The notes under the pieces are model-generated. The model was not told the DNA's origin. It saw only the letters and a program-made list of their open reading frames with translations, and did no database searches. Positions 11,137 to 21,962 of a stretch of DNA of 64,000 bases are shown piece by piece. Position numbers and translations under genes: made by a program. The number at the start of each line of letters is the position of its first letter. Position 1 is the stretch's first letter. Source of the stretch: Palaemon carinicauda (Eukaryota; Arthropoda; Malacostraca; Decapoda; Palaemonidae); NCBI RefSeq assembly GCF_036898095.1, contig NC_090766.1, forward strand, positions 38,261,471-38,325,470, written 5' to 3'.

Positions 11137-12975
11137 AGTGTCGCCGGTAGGTGGGAGACTACAGTATTTCCGGGATCGCTGGACCTTCGATCCCTGGGCC
11201 CACAGCCTGCTCAAAAATGGACTGGGTTGGAGTTGGTACAGTACTCCGCCCCAGTGCCCTCAATTTTTCCAACACTCCACCCCCGTTTTGGAGGAGTACA
11301 TTCAAGATCTGTTGGAGAAAAAGGTGATCCGGAGGGTAAAGTCCATCAAGTTTCAAGGGAGGCTGTTTTGTGTTCCCAAGAAAGACTCGGGGAAACTCAG
11401 AGTCATTCTGGACTTGTCACCACTCAACAAGTTCATAGTGAACCACAAGTTCAAGATGTTAACGTTACAACACATAAGGGCCTTACTGCCCAAGAGGGCA
11501 TATACCGTCTCCATTGATTTGTCAGACGCATATTGGCACGTTCCAATAAGTCGCCGTCTCTCCCCCTACCTAGGATTCAAGCTACAACAAAAACTTTCTA
11601 TGCTTTCAGAGCGATGCCCTTTGGGCTAAACATAGCCCCAAGGATCTTTACGAAGCTTGCGAGCGCAGCGCTCAAACAGTTATGCCTAAAAGGGTTCCAG
11701 GTAGTAGCCTACCTGGACGATTGGTTGGTGTGGGCAGCATCCAGAGCGGAATGCTTGCAGGCTTCCCTACAGGTGATTCAGTTCCTGGAATATCTAGGTT
11801 TCATGATCAACAGAAAGAAGTCTCGTCTTTCTCCAGCTCAGAGGTTCCAGTGGTTGGGAATTCACTGGGATCTAGTGTCACACCGTTTTTCCATTCCGAT
11901 GTCGAAAAGGAAGGAAATAGCGGGGTCTGTCAGGAGACTTCTAGGTTCCGAGAGGATATCAAGACGCGAACAAGAGAGGGTTTTGGGCTCTCTTCAATTC
12001 GCATCAGTAACAGACCCAGTGCTAAGAGCACAGCTAAAAGATGCAGCGGGAGTCTGGAGAACCTTTGCATCGAAAGAGCGAAGGGACTTGAAGAGACCGG
12101 TCCCACTTCGGCTACGTTCTCTTCTCAGACCGTGGTCTCAAGCCAGTCGTCTAAAGAGGTCAGTACCTCTTCAACCACCCCCCCCGTCAGTGACAATCCA
12201 CACAGACGCCTCAAAGGTAGGGTGGGGAGGTCACTCCCATCGGAAAAAAGTGCAAGGGACCTGGTCCAAGCTATTTGGGACTTTTCACATAAACTTTCTA
12301 GAAGCTATGGCAGTGCTTCTTACCCTGAAGAAAGTATCCCCACGTCACTCGATCCATGTAAGGTTGGTACTGGACAGCGAGGTGGTAGTGAAATGTCTGA
12401 ATCGGCGGGGATCGAGATCTCCACCTCTCAACCAGGTAATGTTAGCCATATTTCGACTGGCGGAGAAGAAGTGGCACCTGTCAGCAGTTCACCTTCAAGG
12501 AGTCCGGAATGTGACCGCGGACGCTCTATCCAGGGTTACACCGATAGAGTCGGAATGGTCCCTAGACGCAGGATCATTCTCCTTCATCTTGAGACAAGTC
12601 CCAGAACTGCAGATAGACCTCTTCGCGACGAAGGACAACAAGAAGCTGCCGAGACATGTGTCCCCATACGAGGACCCCTTGGCGGAAGCAGTAGATGCGA
12701 TGTCCCTCGATTGGAACAGATGGTCTAGGATCTACCTGTTTCCCCCTCACAATCTGATGTTGAGGGTCCTCAACAAACTGAGATCCTTCAAGGGAGTAGC
12801 AGCAATAGTGGCCCACAAGTGGCCGAACAGTGTATGGTTCCCTCTGGCTCTGGAACTACGACTAGAGTTTCTACCACTCCCGGACCCAGTTCTGTCCCAG
12901 CAAGTCCAGAAGTCGACTGTCTACGCTTCATTACAGAAAACCCAGACCCTGCAGCTCATGATTTTCTCTCCCTAG
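11042..12975 (+). pseudogene. DIRS reverse transcriptase-RNase H with Dam-like domain (element A), one frameshift
   Basis: RT copies the element RNA and RNase H removes the template. The first frame (11042-11629) carries RT blocks 'GRLFCVPKKDSGKLRVILDL' and 'SIDLSDAYWHVPI'. After a one-base shift near 11588-11600 the second frame (to 12975) continues with 'AMPFGLNIAP' and the catalytic 'YLDDWL'. RNase H follows: 'IHTDAS', 'FLEAMAV', 'LDSEVV' and 'VTADALSR' supply the acidic residues. Next is 'IDLFATKDN...DAMSLDW...LFPPHN...WP..VWFP', resembling the Dam-type methyltransferase domain of DIRS elements with its catalytic NPPY-like motif altered to FPPH (by-eye comparison). The shift lies in an A-run (caacaaaaac); a mutation is more likely than programmed frameshifting. 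The last about 150 bp overlap the recombinase frame. Confidence 0.85.
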
Positions 12976-13937
12976 CGGTGAAGAAACGGTTCGGAATCTC
13001 GAAAGATAGCATCGACTTCCTGGAAGAATATAAGTGTAAGTCTACTAGAAGGCAGTACGAATCAGCATGGAAGAAATGGGTAGCCTTTGTCAAAGACAAG
13101 AATCCGCACGAGATATCTACGGAGTTCTGCCTATCCTTCTTCATCCACCTCCACGGACAGGGGCTGGCGGCTAACACGATTTCTACATGTAAGTCAGCTC
13201 TGACAAGACCCATTCTATATGCCTTCCAGGTAGACCTCGCTAACGAGATGTTTAATAAGATCCCGAAGGCCTGTGCAAGGCTTAGACCTTCAGCTCCTCC
13301 AAAGCCTATTTCGTGGTCTTTAGACAAAGTCCTTTATTTTGCCTCATTACTGGATAATGAGGAGTGTGCATTGAAGGACCTGACTCAAAAAGTGATCTTC
13401 CTTTTTGCCCTTGCTTCTGGGGCCAGAGTTAGTGAGATTGTGGCCCTCTCGAGAGAGGAGGGCCGGGTTCAGTTCCTGGATGGGGGAGAACTGAACCTGT
13501 TTCCGGACCCTACGTTTCTCGCTAAGAACGAGTTGCCCACCAACAGGTGGGGTCCCTGGAGAATCTGCCCTCTGAAAGAAGATGCATCTCTATGTCCCGT
13601 AGAATGCCTAAAGGTCTATCTTCGTAGAACTTCAGACTTCCATGGGGGCCAACTATTCAGAGGAGAAACATCGGGCTCGAATTTATCTTTAAATCAGCTT
13701 AGGGCGAAAATTACATATTTTATTCGCAGAGCGGATCCTGACAGTTCACCCGCAGGTCATGATCCGAGGAAAGTTGCTTCATCCTTAAACTTCTTTAACT
13801 TTATGGATTTTGAACACCTTCGTTCATACACTGGCTGGAAGTCTTCCAGGGTATTCTTTCGCCACTATGCTAAGCAAGTGGAGCAGCTAAAGAGGTCTGT
13901 GGTAGCAGTTGGTTGCGTCGTTAACCCTGCTGTTTAA
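12819..13937 (+). CDS. Tyrosine recombinase of DIRS element A
   Basis: It integrates the circular DNA copy, replacing the DDE integrase of LTR elements. About 370 residues, with an N-terminal SAM-like core-binding region ('KSTRRQYESAWKKWVAFV', about residues 73-91). The catalytic domain carries Arg203 in 'ASGARVSEI', the H-x-x-R pair in 'GHDPRKV' (His314, Arg317) and the Tyr350 nucleophile in 'FFRHY'. The canonical R-HxxR-Y set is complete and uninterrupted. The open frame starts at a GTG inside the RT gene; the first ATG is 12834, so the true start is uncertain and may depend on splicing or re-initiation. Overlap with RT is normal for DIRS. Confidence 0.92.
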   Translation: MAEQCMVPSGSGTTTRVSTTPGPSSVPASPEVDCLRFITENPDPAAHDFLSLAVKKRFGISKDSIDFLEEYKCKSTRRQYESAWKKWVAFVKDKNPHEISTEFCLSFFIHLHGQGLAANTISTCKSALTRPILYAFQVDLANEMFNKIPKACARLRPSAPPKPISWSLDKVLYFASLLDNEECALKDLTQKVIFLFALASGARVSEIVALSREEGRVQFLDGGELNLFPDPTFLAKNELPTNRWGPWRICPLKEDASLCPVECLKVYLRRTSDFHGGQLFRGETSGSNLSLNQLRAKITYFIRRADPDSSPAGHDPRKVASSLNFFNFMDFEHLRSYTGWKSSRVFFRHYAKQVEQLKRSVVAVGCVVNPAV

Positions 13938-14839
13938 CTCTGCGAGGAACAGTGGAATTATTTGGGACTTTGATTCTTGGGTGAGTGTATAGTTATATGC
14001 ATTGGTATAACTAGTAGTGAAGGCTCTGGGAGCCCACAGTGACTGTTCCAGCGTTATGGTGATGGTAGCACAAGTACAGACAGGTGTGCCGAGCGTTGCT
14101 GACGCTAATGTCAGTGGATAGTAACATGGACGTTAACTTTGATACCTTGGTATGCGACAAGTGACCTGATTGTTTTCTTTCAGATAACCATACATCCATG
14201 CACTACGGTACTTGTGTAAATTGTTGGTCATCCACCTATCATATGTATATATTTGTGGTAACCATGTCTATTTATTGTTACTCAATAAACTTGTTCTCGG
14301 GAACCTTGCGTCTCCTTCACCTATATTGATTTCATGTTAATTATTGAGCATTTAGCCTATGTATATTAATCGGGGATATCTATAATAGCCTATTCCTTAA
14401 TGCAAGCCTTGTTGCACTGGTTTATACTTTCCTTAGCATAAAGGGATCCACCCCTCTCTGAGGACGGTGGCGGCAGCAAGTTTAATCCTACGCAGATATA
14501 ACCTTTTTGTCTATTTCTACTTCGACCAGGGTGCTGGTCGGGATTTTTCCCTTGAATGCTGTAGTTCCGTAAGAACTATGCTTTACTTCATATAGAGTGA
14601 GACCACTATATTGTACTGGCTGGCGAGTGATTCATACATAGGTATATGTACTCTTCGTTCGTTTCTAGAGTCTAGTAGGACTCCTCCCTGTAGTGGGCAG
14701 GAAGCGCTTTCATGGCTTATGATTAGTGAAAAGATGTATAACGGTAACATCTTAGGTCTTTCAGTCGAGTTGACTAAGAAACATTCCTGAGGAGTACGGC
14801 ACGTATTGAGAATCCACAGATACAGTAATGCTCTGGTAT
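13938..14839 (+). other. 3' untranslated region of DIRS element A
   Basis: Non-coding between the recombinase stop and the internal complementary region. AATAAA at 14284-14289 is a plausible poly(A) signal. Nothing else recognised. Confidence 0.5.
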
Positions 14840-14935
14840 ACTTCCATCAGGACGACATGGCTTGAGCCCAAAAAACGGATTTTGAGCGAAGCGAAAAATC
14901 TATTTTTGGGTAAGATGGCCATGTCGTCCTGATGG
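14840..14935 (+). repeat. Internal complementary region of DIRS element A
   Basis: Left half acttccatcagg...ggcttgagcccaaaaaa is the reverse complement of the element's left end (from 5154). Right half cggattttgagcg...gtaagatggcc...ctgatgg is the reverse complement of its right end (to 15415). The junction cccaaaaaa|cggatt is therefore the complement of the joined ends of the circular form and fixes both boundaries to the base. In the DIRS replication model this region templates completion of the ends and circularisation. Confidence 0.95.
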
Positions 14936-15029
14936 ACCCGCCCTGTCCCTTTTCAAAAAAAAAAAAAAAAAAAAGAGAGAAAAGGGTTGTAGGACCCCTC
15001 CCTACATACAGTATCTGTAGCACCTCGTG

Positions 15030-15415
15030 TATCGCTACAAGGAATACAGATGGCGCCGCGAGCGGCGCAGGGCACGCTTACGAAACGGGGAGGAGAGATG
15101 CCTTACGAACGGCTCCCCCCTTTCTTATCGTTTTCGTTTTCTTGCCATTTGACCCCTACGAAGTGTTAACTCTATTCGGGGTATAGATTGCTATGAGGCG
15201 TGTCAAGAATACGTCCACTGGTATTTACGATATCCCTAAGGTCTTTTTTAGGGATACTCGCTCCAGGAGTTAGAATTCTGGGTACCTTAAGGTAAATTCT
15301 CTGGGAATATCGCCGTAGTTGTAATATACCCTAGGAAGCTGCCTTTAAGGAACTTCCATCAGGACGACATGGCCATCTTACCCAAAAATAGATTTTTCGC
15401 TTCGCTCAAAATCCG
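15030..15415 (+). repeat. Right inverted terminal repeat of DIRS element A
   Basis: Inverted copy of about 5166-5530, ending in a unique outer piece (ggccatcttacccaaaaata...aaaatccg) that is matched only in the internal complementary region. The segment 14936-15030 between the two includes an A-run (14957-14975). Confidence 0.9.
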
Positions 15416-16201
15416 TTATATGCGACCTTTCCTGAGAGTAGGCGGTCCTAACTTGGAAACCGAAGTTAAACAACGTTGAGCCCTTTCAATCGTAAATAGC
15501 TTTTAAAGAGCTAATGATTTAAAACTTTTTAAATGAATATTTTTCATAAATATTTTATGAAAGATTTTCTTTGAATAGTCTTTGTACTGTTTTCAAAGAT
15601 GAACTAACGTTTAGTTTATTTATGCTACGCAGTTTGCGCTCTATCGTTACGATAGAGAGAGAGAGAGTATCACGGTTTCACTTTGCAGAAAGAGTAAATC
15701 GATTCTGACGTTTCGTTCATTCTTCTTTCAAAGCTTAAATGTTTTAAATTCTATTTTAAAGGAACTTTTTAATTGAAAAACCTTTCAGTTTTTTCCTTTG
15801 GTCAAATAACATGTTTTTTTGATGAAACGTAATTGGGCTCTTCTCTTAGGTGCGAAATCAAGAGAGAGAGGAGAGAAAACGTTCCGTTCAAGCGGGTAAC
15901 GTTGTTCTCGAGTTACTCTCGTCCCTAGTCTCTGTACAGGGAGAAAGGATAAAACGTTTTTAGTTTTATTCTCGTCCCCAGGCAATGTACGGTGAGGGAT
16001 TGAAAACGTAGTTTTGAATGAACTAGTGTTTAGTCTCTTCCCCAGCCACTGAATTTTTTATCTTAGAAGATGTTTACTGTTTTTTGCTGGTATTAATGTG
16101 CTTGCATTATACGACTGATTTCGCATTTACTACCTTTTGATGAGGGTAGAATTGCGTGCTTCAGGTAGAAATCAGTAAAAGTTTCGATTTCAGTGAAATA
16201 A

Positions 16202-17872
16202 GTGCAAACAGAAAATCGTAGTGATAAAGTGATATTGCGCAAAGTGTTACAGTGTTGCGTAACCGAGGGTTCGTCTGTTCGTGCCTGTCGTTCACCTAGT
16301 CCGGGACCTCTTGCAAGCTCCCAAGCCCAGGGGAGAAGTAATGTCGTACGACTTATGGGTTCGAGAGGCCTTGATCAGCGAACAGACGTTCCCTCTATGG
16401 TATCGGGTGTATCTTACCAAGATCTCCCCTACCATAAGGCGAGAGAGACAATTTTCTCCTCGTCATCCGAAGGCTTTTCGCATAAGAAACCTGAAACAAG
16501 GTTTTGAGGCCCTTAAGCGAAAGTCAGTCCTTTCAGGACAGGTCCAGCGTCCTGGTTGTAGCCATTAGGACAGCTCTGACCCTATGCAGTCATCGGAAAA
16601 CTGCTCGCCGCCTAACAAAAGCGTAACACAGACTCCGAGAGTCTTTTTGTTGGCAAGGTTTTGCGGTCACAGACGTTACCCTCGTCTCTTACCGCAACCA
16701 TTTCCGTTGATCCTAAATGGGTTGTACGGCAAGACATGCAGAATAAGCTTGCCTCCCTTATGGAAGACTATTCTGCCGATTAGTCCGTTGAGCCTAGCCG
16801 TTTATCTCATCGAGATCCTGGCTTTCAGCCAACCTAACGTTCCTTTGTGCGTCCTGGTGACGTTGGCGTAGCTAAGTCACGTCAGTCAGGTTGTTTAGAA
16901 CCACACTCGATGCGGTCTCGTGTGGATTTTCAGCCACATTTGGACGTTAGGCCACTTGCTGATGCTCCTGTTGACGTTCAGGACGTTCGCTAACAATCGG
17001 AGTTGACTTGTTTTGACGCTGTGCGTCAACCTCCGCATTCTAGAGTTGTTTTGACTGCTCAATCTAGGCGGTCAAAGCAGTCTCGAGTGGACGCTGTGCG
17101 TCCTCACGCACCTGTTGTTGTTGACAGTTCACAGACTGTCAAGCAGTTACATGACGTTGCGTCCTGGTCCGCTACTAATGCACCAGTGCGTGTGGACTCT
17201 GCTTGTAAAGCATTGCCACCACGGTAGGTCTCTCCCTTGCTTGAGACTCAGCTATTATCGGACAAGGTTCCTTTAGATGAGGAAGTTGCTGTTCCCCCTC
17301 CTACTGATATTCCCTTGAGGACTCTGTCAGACGGAGAGGAGCCTAAAGCTGCTTAGCCCTCTATGGACTTTAATTAAATCATGCTGATTTTTAAGGATCT
17401 TTGTCCGGATCTTTTTGTAACTGCTGCTCCTCGTTCGCCTAAACGTCAGAGCTTACACTAGGCCTAGCTACTTCGAAGCCGTTGTTTTATAAGCTAGTGC
17501 TCTCTCGCTCTCCTAGAGAGCTTTACGTTTGCTAGGCGACTGGTTTATCACCAGGAGGAGTTTGGGGGATACAGCCTTTGCTTTCCCTTCTTTTAAACTG
17601 GCTTATAGAGCGAGAGTCTGATATGACACGAGAGAAGTTCTCGGTTTGGGAGTTCCTGCCTCTGCCCAGATAGACTTCTCAAATTTCGTAGACTCTCCCT
17701 GGCGCCTGGCCAGGAGACGCTCCAAGATTTTACAGATCAACTTCACAGCTGTTTTCAAGCCTTTGAAGTTTTGCTTTACAATTATGTCATGCATAAACAA
17801 GGCTTTCAGGGATGGCTCCAATGATCTGACAGCCACGTTCTCTGCAGAGACAAGTCCCTCAGGGATGGCTCC
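16202..17872 (+). pseudogene. Degenerate gag of DIRS B1
   Basis: Broken pieces align in order with the open gag of B2 (21963-24410): 'GSSVRACRSPSPGPLASSQ' near 16268, 'TCFDAVRQPPHSRVV' near 17006, and 'GVPASAQIDFSNFVDSPWR' near 17647, separated by stops and shifts. The B2-type gag start is replaced: the leader's ATGGCCGACCCTTCC (near 4980) is followed by a stop after a few codons, then about 1 kb with no B2 counterpart. Non-functional; the same degenerate version is present in C1 and C2, so the decay predates those copies. Confidence 0.8.
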
Positions 17873-19392
17873 ATGATTTGGCAGCCATGTTCACTGCAGG
17901 AGTACGTAAGAGGCAAGTGCCCTCAATGTGTTCATTGTCAAGACAAACTTCGCGATGAAGTCTACCAGGCTGTCTTGACAGCATTTATGGAAGGCGACTG
18001 GATGATCTCTCTCGACCTTCAGGAGGCATACTTCCACATTCCTATACACCCGGATTCCCAACCGTTTCTGAGGTTTGTTTACAGGAATGTGGGGTACCAG
18101 TTTCGAGCTATCGGAGATCAGAGCCTCCCTGTACTTGGACGACTGGCTTCTCAGAGCCTCTTCCAGTCATCGCTGTCTGAAGGATCTCAATTGGACTCTA
18201 GATCTGGCCAAGGAATTGGGACTCCTAGTCAAAAGTCGCAGCTGGTCCCATCCCAAACTATTCTGTATTTAGGGATGGAGATTCACAGTCAAGTTTTTCG
18301 GGCTTTTCCGTCAGCCCCCAGAATAGATCAAGCCCTGCTCTCCATCCAGAAGATGCTGAAGAAAGAACGCTGCTCAGTCAGACTGTGGATGAGTCTGGTA
18401 GGGACGCTGTCATCCCTAGAGCAATTTGTCTCGCTAGGAAGGCTACACCTCCGTCCTCTTCAATTCCATCTGGCTTTTCACTGGAAAAAGGACAAGACGC
18501 TAGAGGCGATCTCGATCCCGATTTCCGAAAAGACAAAGTCTTGTCTGACTTGGTGGAAGGACAATATCAGCCTACGAGAGGGTCTTCCCCTGGCAGTTCA
18601 GATACCCAACCACGTTCTCTTCTCGGACGCATCGGACTTGGGCTGGGGCGCGACGCTGGACGGTCGGGAATGCTCAGGTCTGTGGAACTCGAGTCAGAGG
18701 AGCATGCATATCAACAGCAAGGAGCTTTTGGCGGTTCATCTGGCCTTGATAAGCTTCGAGAATCTCCTTCGAGGCAAGGTGGTGGAGGTAAACTCGGACA
18801 ACACCACGGCCTTGGCGTACATTTCCAAACAGGGAGGTACCACTCACTGACTTTGTATCAGATCACAAGGGATCTGCTCATCTGGTCAAAAGATCGAGGC
18901 ATCTCCCTAGTAACGAGGTTCGTCCAGGGCGACTTGAACGTCCTAGCAGATTGTCTCAGTCGGAAAGGTCAAGTAATTCCAATCGAATGGACCCTCCACA
19001 AGGATGTGTGCAAGAGACTTTGGGCGACTTGGGGTCAACCCACCATAGATCTCTTTGCAACCTCGCTGACCAAGAGGCTTCCAATCTATTGCTCTCCAGT
19101 CCCGGACCCAGCAGCAATACATATAGATGCCTTCCTCCTAGATTGGTCACATCTAGATCTTTACGCATTCCCACCATTCAAGATTGCCAACAAGGTACTG
19201 CAGAAATTCGCCTCTCACGAAGGGACAAGGTTGACGTTAGTTGCTCCCCTCTGGCCCGCGAGAGAATGGTTCACCGAGGTACTTCAATGGCTAGTAGACG
19301 TTCCCAGAAGTCTTCCTCTAAGAGTAGACCTTCTACGTCAACCACACGTAAAGAAGGTACTGTACACCAAAGCTTCCACGCTCTTCGTCTGA
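17873..19392 (+). pseudogene. Damaged RT-RNase H-Dam-like ORF of DIRS B1
   Basis: RT fragments 'MISLDLQEAYFHIPIHPDSQ' survive, but part of the palm is missing compared with B2 (24832-25040) and the 'LYLDDWLL' block is in another frame (near 18130). From about 18240 the frame recovers: RNase H with 'VLFSDASDLGWG', 'SKELLAVHLAL' and 'VNSDNTTALAY'. A one-base loss near 18838 shifts into the frame ending at 19392, which has 'VLADCLSRKG' and the Dam-like block 'IDLFATSLTKRLP...FPPFKIANKV'. An extra 'ctgt'-type insertion near 19369 adds another break. Catalytically dead as read. Confidence 0.85.
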
Positions 19393-20465
19393 CTGCCTTC
19401 AGACTATCGAAAGACTCTCGAGAGCTAGAGGCTTTTCGAAGGAGGCAGCCAGTGCAATTGCTAGAGCAAGGAGAGCGTCTACCATTAGAATCTACCAATC
19501 GAAGTGGGAAGTCTTCTGAGACTGGAGCAAAGTCAGTTTCCGTATCCTCGACCAGTACCTCTTTAGCCCAAATAGCCGATTTTCTCTTATACCTGAGAAA
19601 AGTACGATCCCTTTCAGCTCCTACTATCAAGGGCTACAGAAGCATGTTGGCCTCGGTCTTCCGGCATAGAGGCTTAGATCTTTCCAACAATAAAGATCTG
19701 CAAGACCTCCTTAAGTCTTTCGAGACCTCTAAGGAGCGTCGTTTGGCTACTCCTGGGTGGAATTTAGACGTGGTCCTAAGATTCCTCATGTCAGACAGGT
19801 TTGAGCCTTTGCAGTCAGCCTCCCTGAAAGATCTCACTCTTAAGACTCTTTTCCTGGTATGCTTAGCCTCGGCTAAAAGAGTCAGTGAGCTTCATGCCTT
19901 CAGCAAGAACATCGGGTTTTCGTCAGAAAAAGCTACTTGTTCTCTGCAACTTGGTTTCCTAGCCAAATATGAGCTACCTTCTCGTCCTTGGCCTAAATCT
20001 TTCGATATTCCTAGATTATCGGAGATCGTAGGCAATGAACTAGAAAGAGTCTTATGCCCTGTTAGAGCTCTTAAGTTCTACTTAGCTCGTACTAAACCTT
20101 TACGAGGCCAATCTGAAGCGTTATGGTGTTCGGTTAAGAAACCATCCTTGCCTATGTCAAAGAATGCTTTGTCATGTTTTATCAGATTGTTAATACGAGA
20201 AGCTCATTCACACTTGAGTGAGGAAGACCGATCTTTGCTTAAGGTTAAGACGCACGAGGTTAGAGCTGTAGCAACTTCCGTGGCCTTTAAGCAAAATAGA
20301 TCTCTGCAAAGTATCATGAACGCAACCTATTGGAAAAGCAAGTCAGTGTTCGCGTCATTTTACTTGAAAGATGTCCAGTCTCTTTACGAGAACTGCTACA
20401 CACTGGGACCATTCGTAGCAGCGAGTGCAGTAGTGGGTGAGGGCTCAACCACTACAATTCCCTAA
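19380..20465 (+). pseudogene. Tyrosine recombinase of DIRS B1, N-terminal frameshift
   Basis: From about 19530 to the stop the frame is open and carries the whole catalytic domain: 'LASAKRVSELHAF' (catalytic Arg), 'KTHEVRAVATS' (H-x-x-R) and 'FASFYLKDV' (Tyr). Upstream, compared with B2, an extra A near 19531 (ggagcaaagtc against ggtgcaagtc) puts the N-terminal DNA-binding part out of frame. A truncated catalytic domain could be made, but full activity is unlikely. Confidence 0.8.
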
Positions 20466-21204
20466 TTCCATATCCTTTTAATCTGTCTCTTGAAATGTTT
20501 TAATGTTTTTATGGGTTGTCCGGAAGGCTAAGAAGCCTTTCGCATCCTGGTTGATTTGGCGGGTGGTCAAAGTCATTTCTTGAGAGCGCCCAGATTAGGG
20601 GTTTGATGAGGTCCTGTTGTATGGGTTGCAGCCCTTGATACTTCAGCTCCTGGGGGTCTGTCAGCATCCTAAGAGGATCGCTGGGCTCCGTAAGGAAGAC
20701 GTACTTACATGGCAGAGTAATCGTCTAAGTCGACTTCCTTACCAGGTACCTATTTATTTTGGTTTTGTTATATTGATAACTGCCAAAATGAAATAAAAAA
20801 CTCTTAGCTTATACGATGTAAACATATTTAACTCTGGTCTCTACCCACCTCCTTGGGTGTGAATCAGCTATTATATATTCACCGGCTAAGTTAAATATTT
20901 AAAAATGATATTTTAATTATAAAATAAATTTTTTAATATACTTACCCGGTGAATATATAAATTAAACGACCCTCCCTTCCTCCCCAATAGAGACGCAGTG
21001 GGATGAGAAGAAATTGAGTCGTTGTTTACATCGAGAGTGGTATCTGGCCGACAGTTGGCGCTGGTGGGCACACCCGCGACCTGTATAGCGATCGCTGGCG
21101 AGTTTTTTTACTGTATGTGTCTGTCGAGCAACAGAGTTGCAGCTATTATATATTCACCGGGTAAGTATATTCAAAAATTTATTTTATAATTAAAATATCA
21201 TTTT
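20466..21204 (+). other. 3' region and split termini of DIRS B1
   Basis: 20466-20865 is untranslated and matches B2, C1 and C2 ('gggttgtccggaaggctaag'). 20866-20960 is the internal complementary region: reverse complement of the left end (agctattatatattcaccgg...aaatattt) followed by that of the right end. 20961-21204 is the right inverted repeat, complementary to 4620-4760 including the 'ctgtcgagcaacagagttgc' block. Confidence 0.85.
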
Positions 21205-21592
21205 GAGCTTTGCAATTGAAAATCATAGGGAAGGGAGTTAGGTGGTGTACCCTAGGCCAAAATTCAACAAAATTCAATTTACAAACAGATTCTTGAAACC
21301 TATTAAGTTTGTAAGTTGAAGACTTTCTGTAAAATACCCAAACGAGAATTCTTAATCTTTTTAATATAAAGTGCATTTCTTTGATTATTCCTCTTGATGG
21401 CTTAATATCCCAATGCAATTGGGGACAATCAACAAAAAATAAATCAAAATTATGGATATAATTCATATACATATTTGTTCTCTTTATGAAATGAAATAAT
21501 TTCACCAAAGTTCTATGCGTTTCAGTATACCTGTACAGTATTGATCTACCACCTCTTTAAGAAGGAAGCTCATTGTATTAAATACTATTTTT
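21205..21592. other. Spacer between DIRS B1 and B2
   Basis: 388 bp of AT-rich sequence without ORFs of note or repeats I recognise. It shows that B1 and B2 are separate insertions. Confidence 0.6.
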
Positions 21593-21962
21593 TAAATATT
21601 TAACTTAGCCGGTGAATATATAGCTGCAACTCTGTTGCTCGACAGACAAACTACGGAAAAACTCGCCAGCGATCGCTATACAGGTTGCGGGTGTGCCCAA
21701 CAGCGCCATCTGTCGACCAGATACCCAGCTCTTATGTAAACAAAGACTCAATTTTCTCTCTGTCGAGGTGTCGACAAGACGTACTTTACTCGCTGTTGCT
21801 AAACTGGAGTTTTTCACATCTTATTGGTGAAGTACTATATTCTGGTTTTGAGCTTTCGCTGTGCAGGGTTTTTCTTCAAACAAATTCTTGAACTCTTTTT
21901 TGTAACGGATTCATTGTTGATGACTTAGATCGTTTTTGGAATTTTCCCTTGACCAATTCAAA

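Larger units (their letters stand above)
5154..15415 (+). mobile_element. DIRS-like retrotransposon A, inserted in B1
   Basis: The left end is ttttttgggctcaagccatg and the right end is ...ttcgctcaaaatccg. The termini carry long inverted repeats (about 5170-5530 against 15030-15375). The internal complementary region at 14840-14935 equals the reverse complement of the left end joined to that of the right end. Gene order is gag (9178-11136), RT/RNase H (11042-12975), tyrosine recombinase (12819-13937), all on plus and overlapping. A Tigger element sits at 5659-7164. Flanks gttttgt | ttatatg join to match the uninterrupted B-type leader in C1 and C2 (reverse strand near 43935 and 60250). The only clear coding lesion I see is one frameshift in RT. 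Confidence 0.92.
4612..21204 (+). mobile_element. DIRS-like retrotransposon B1 (interrupted by element A)
   Basis: The left end is taaatattcaacttagccgg and the right end is ...ttaaaatatcatttt. An internal complementary region at 20866-20960 is the reverse complement of the left end followed by that of the right end. Without element A (5154-15415) the element is about 6.3 kb, close to B2. Contents in order are leader, degenerate gag, damaged RT-RNase H-methyltransferase-like ORF, recombinase, 3' region and split termini. The ends can be placed so that the flanks join as aatctttt|gagc with no target duplication, as expected for DIRS integration through a circular intermediate. The leader resembles C1 and C2 more than B2. 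No ORF is fully intact, so it is probably not autonomous. Confidence 0.85.
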
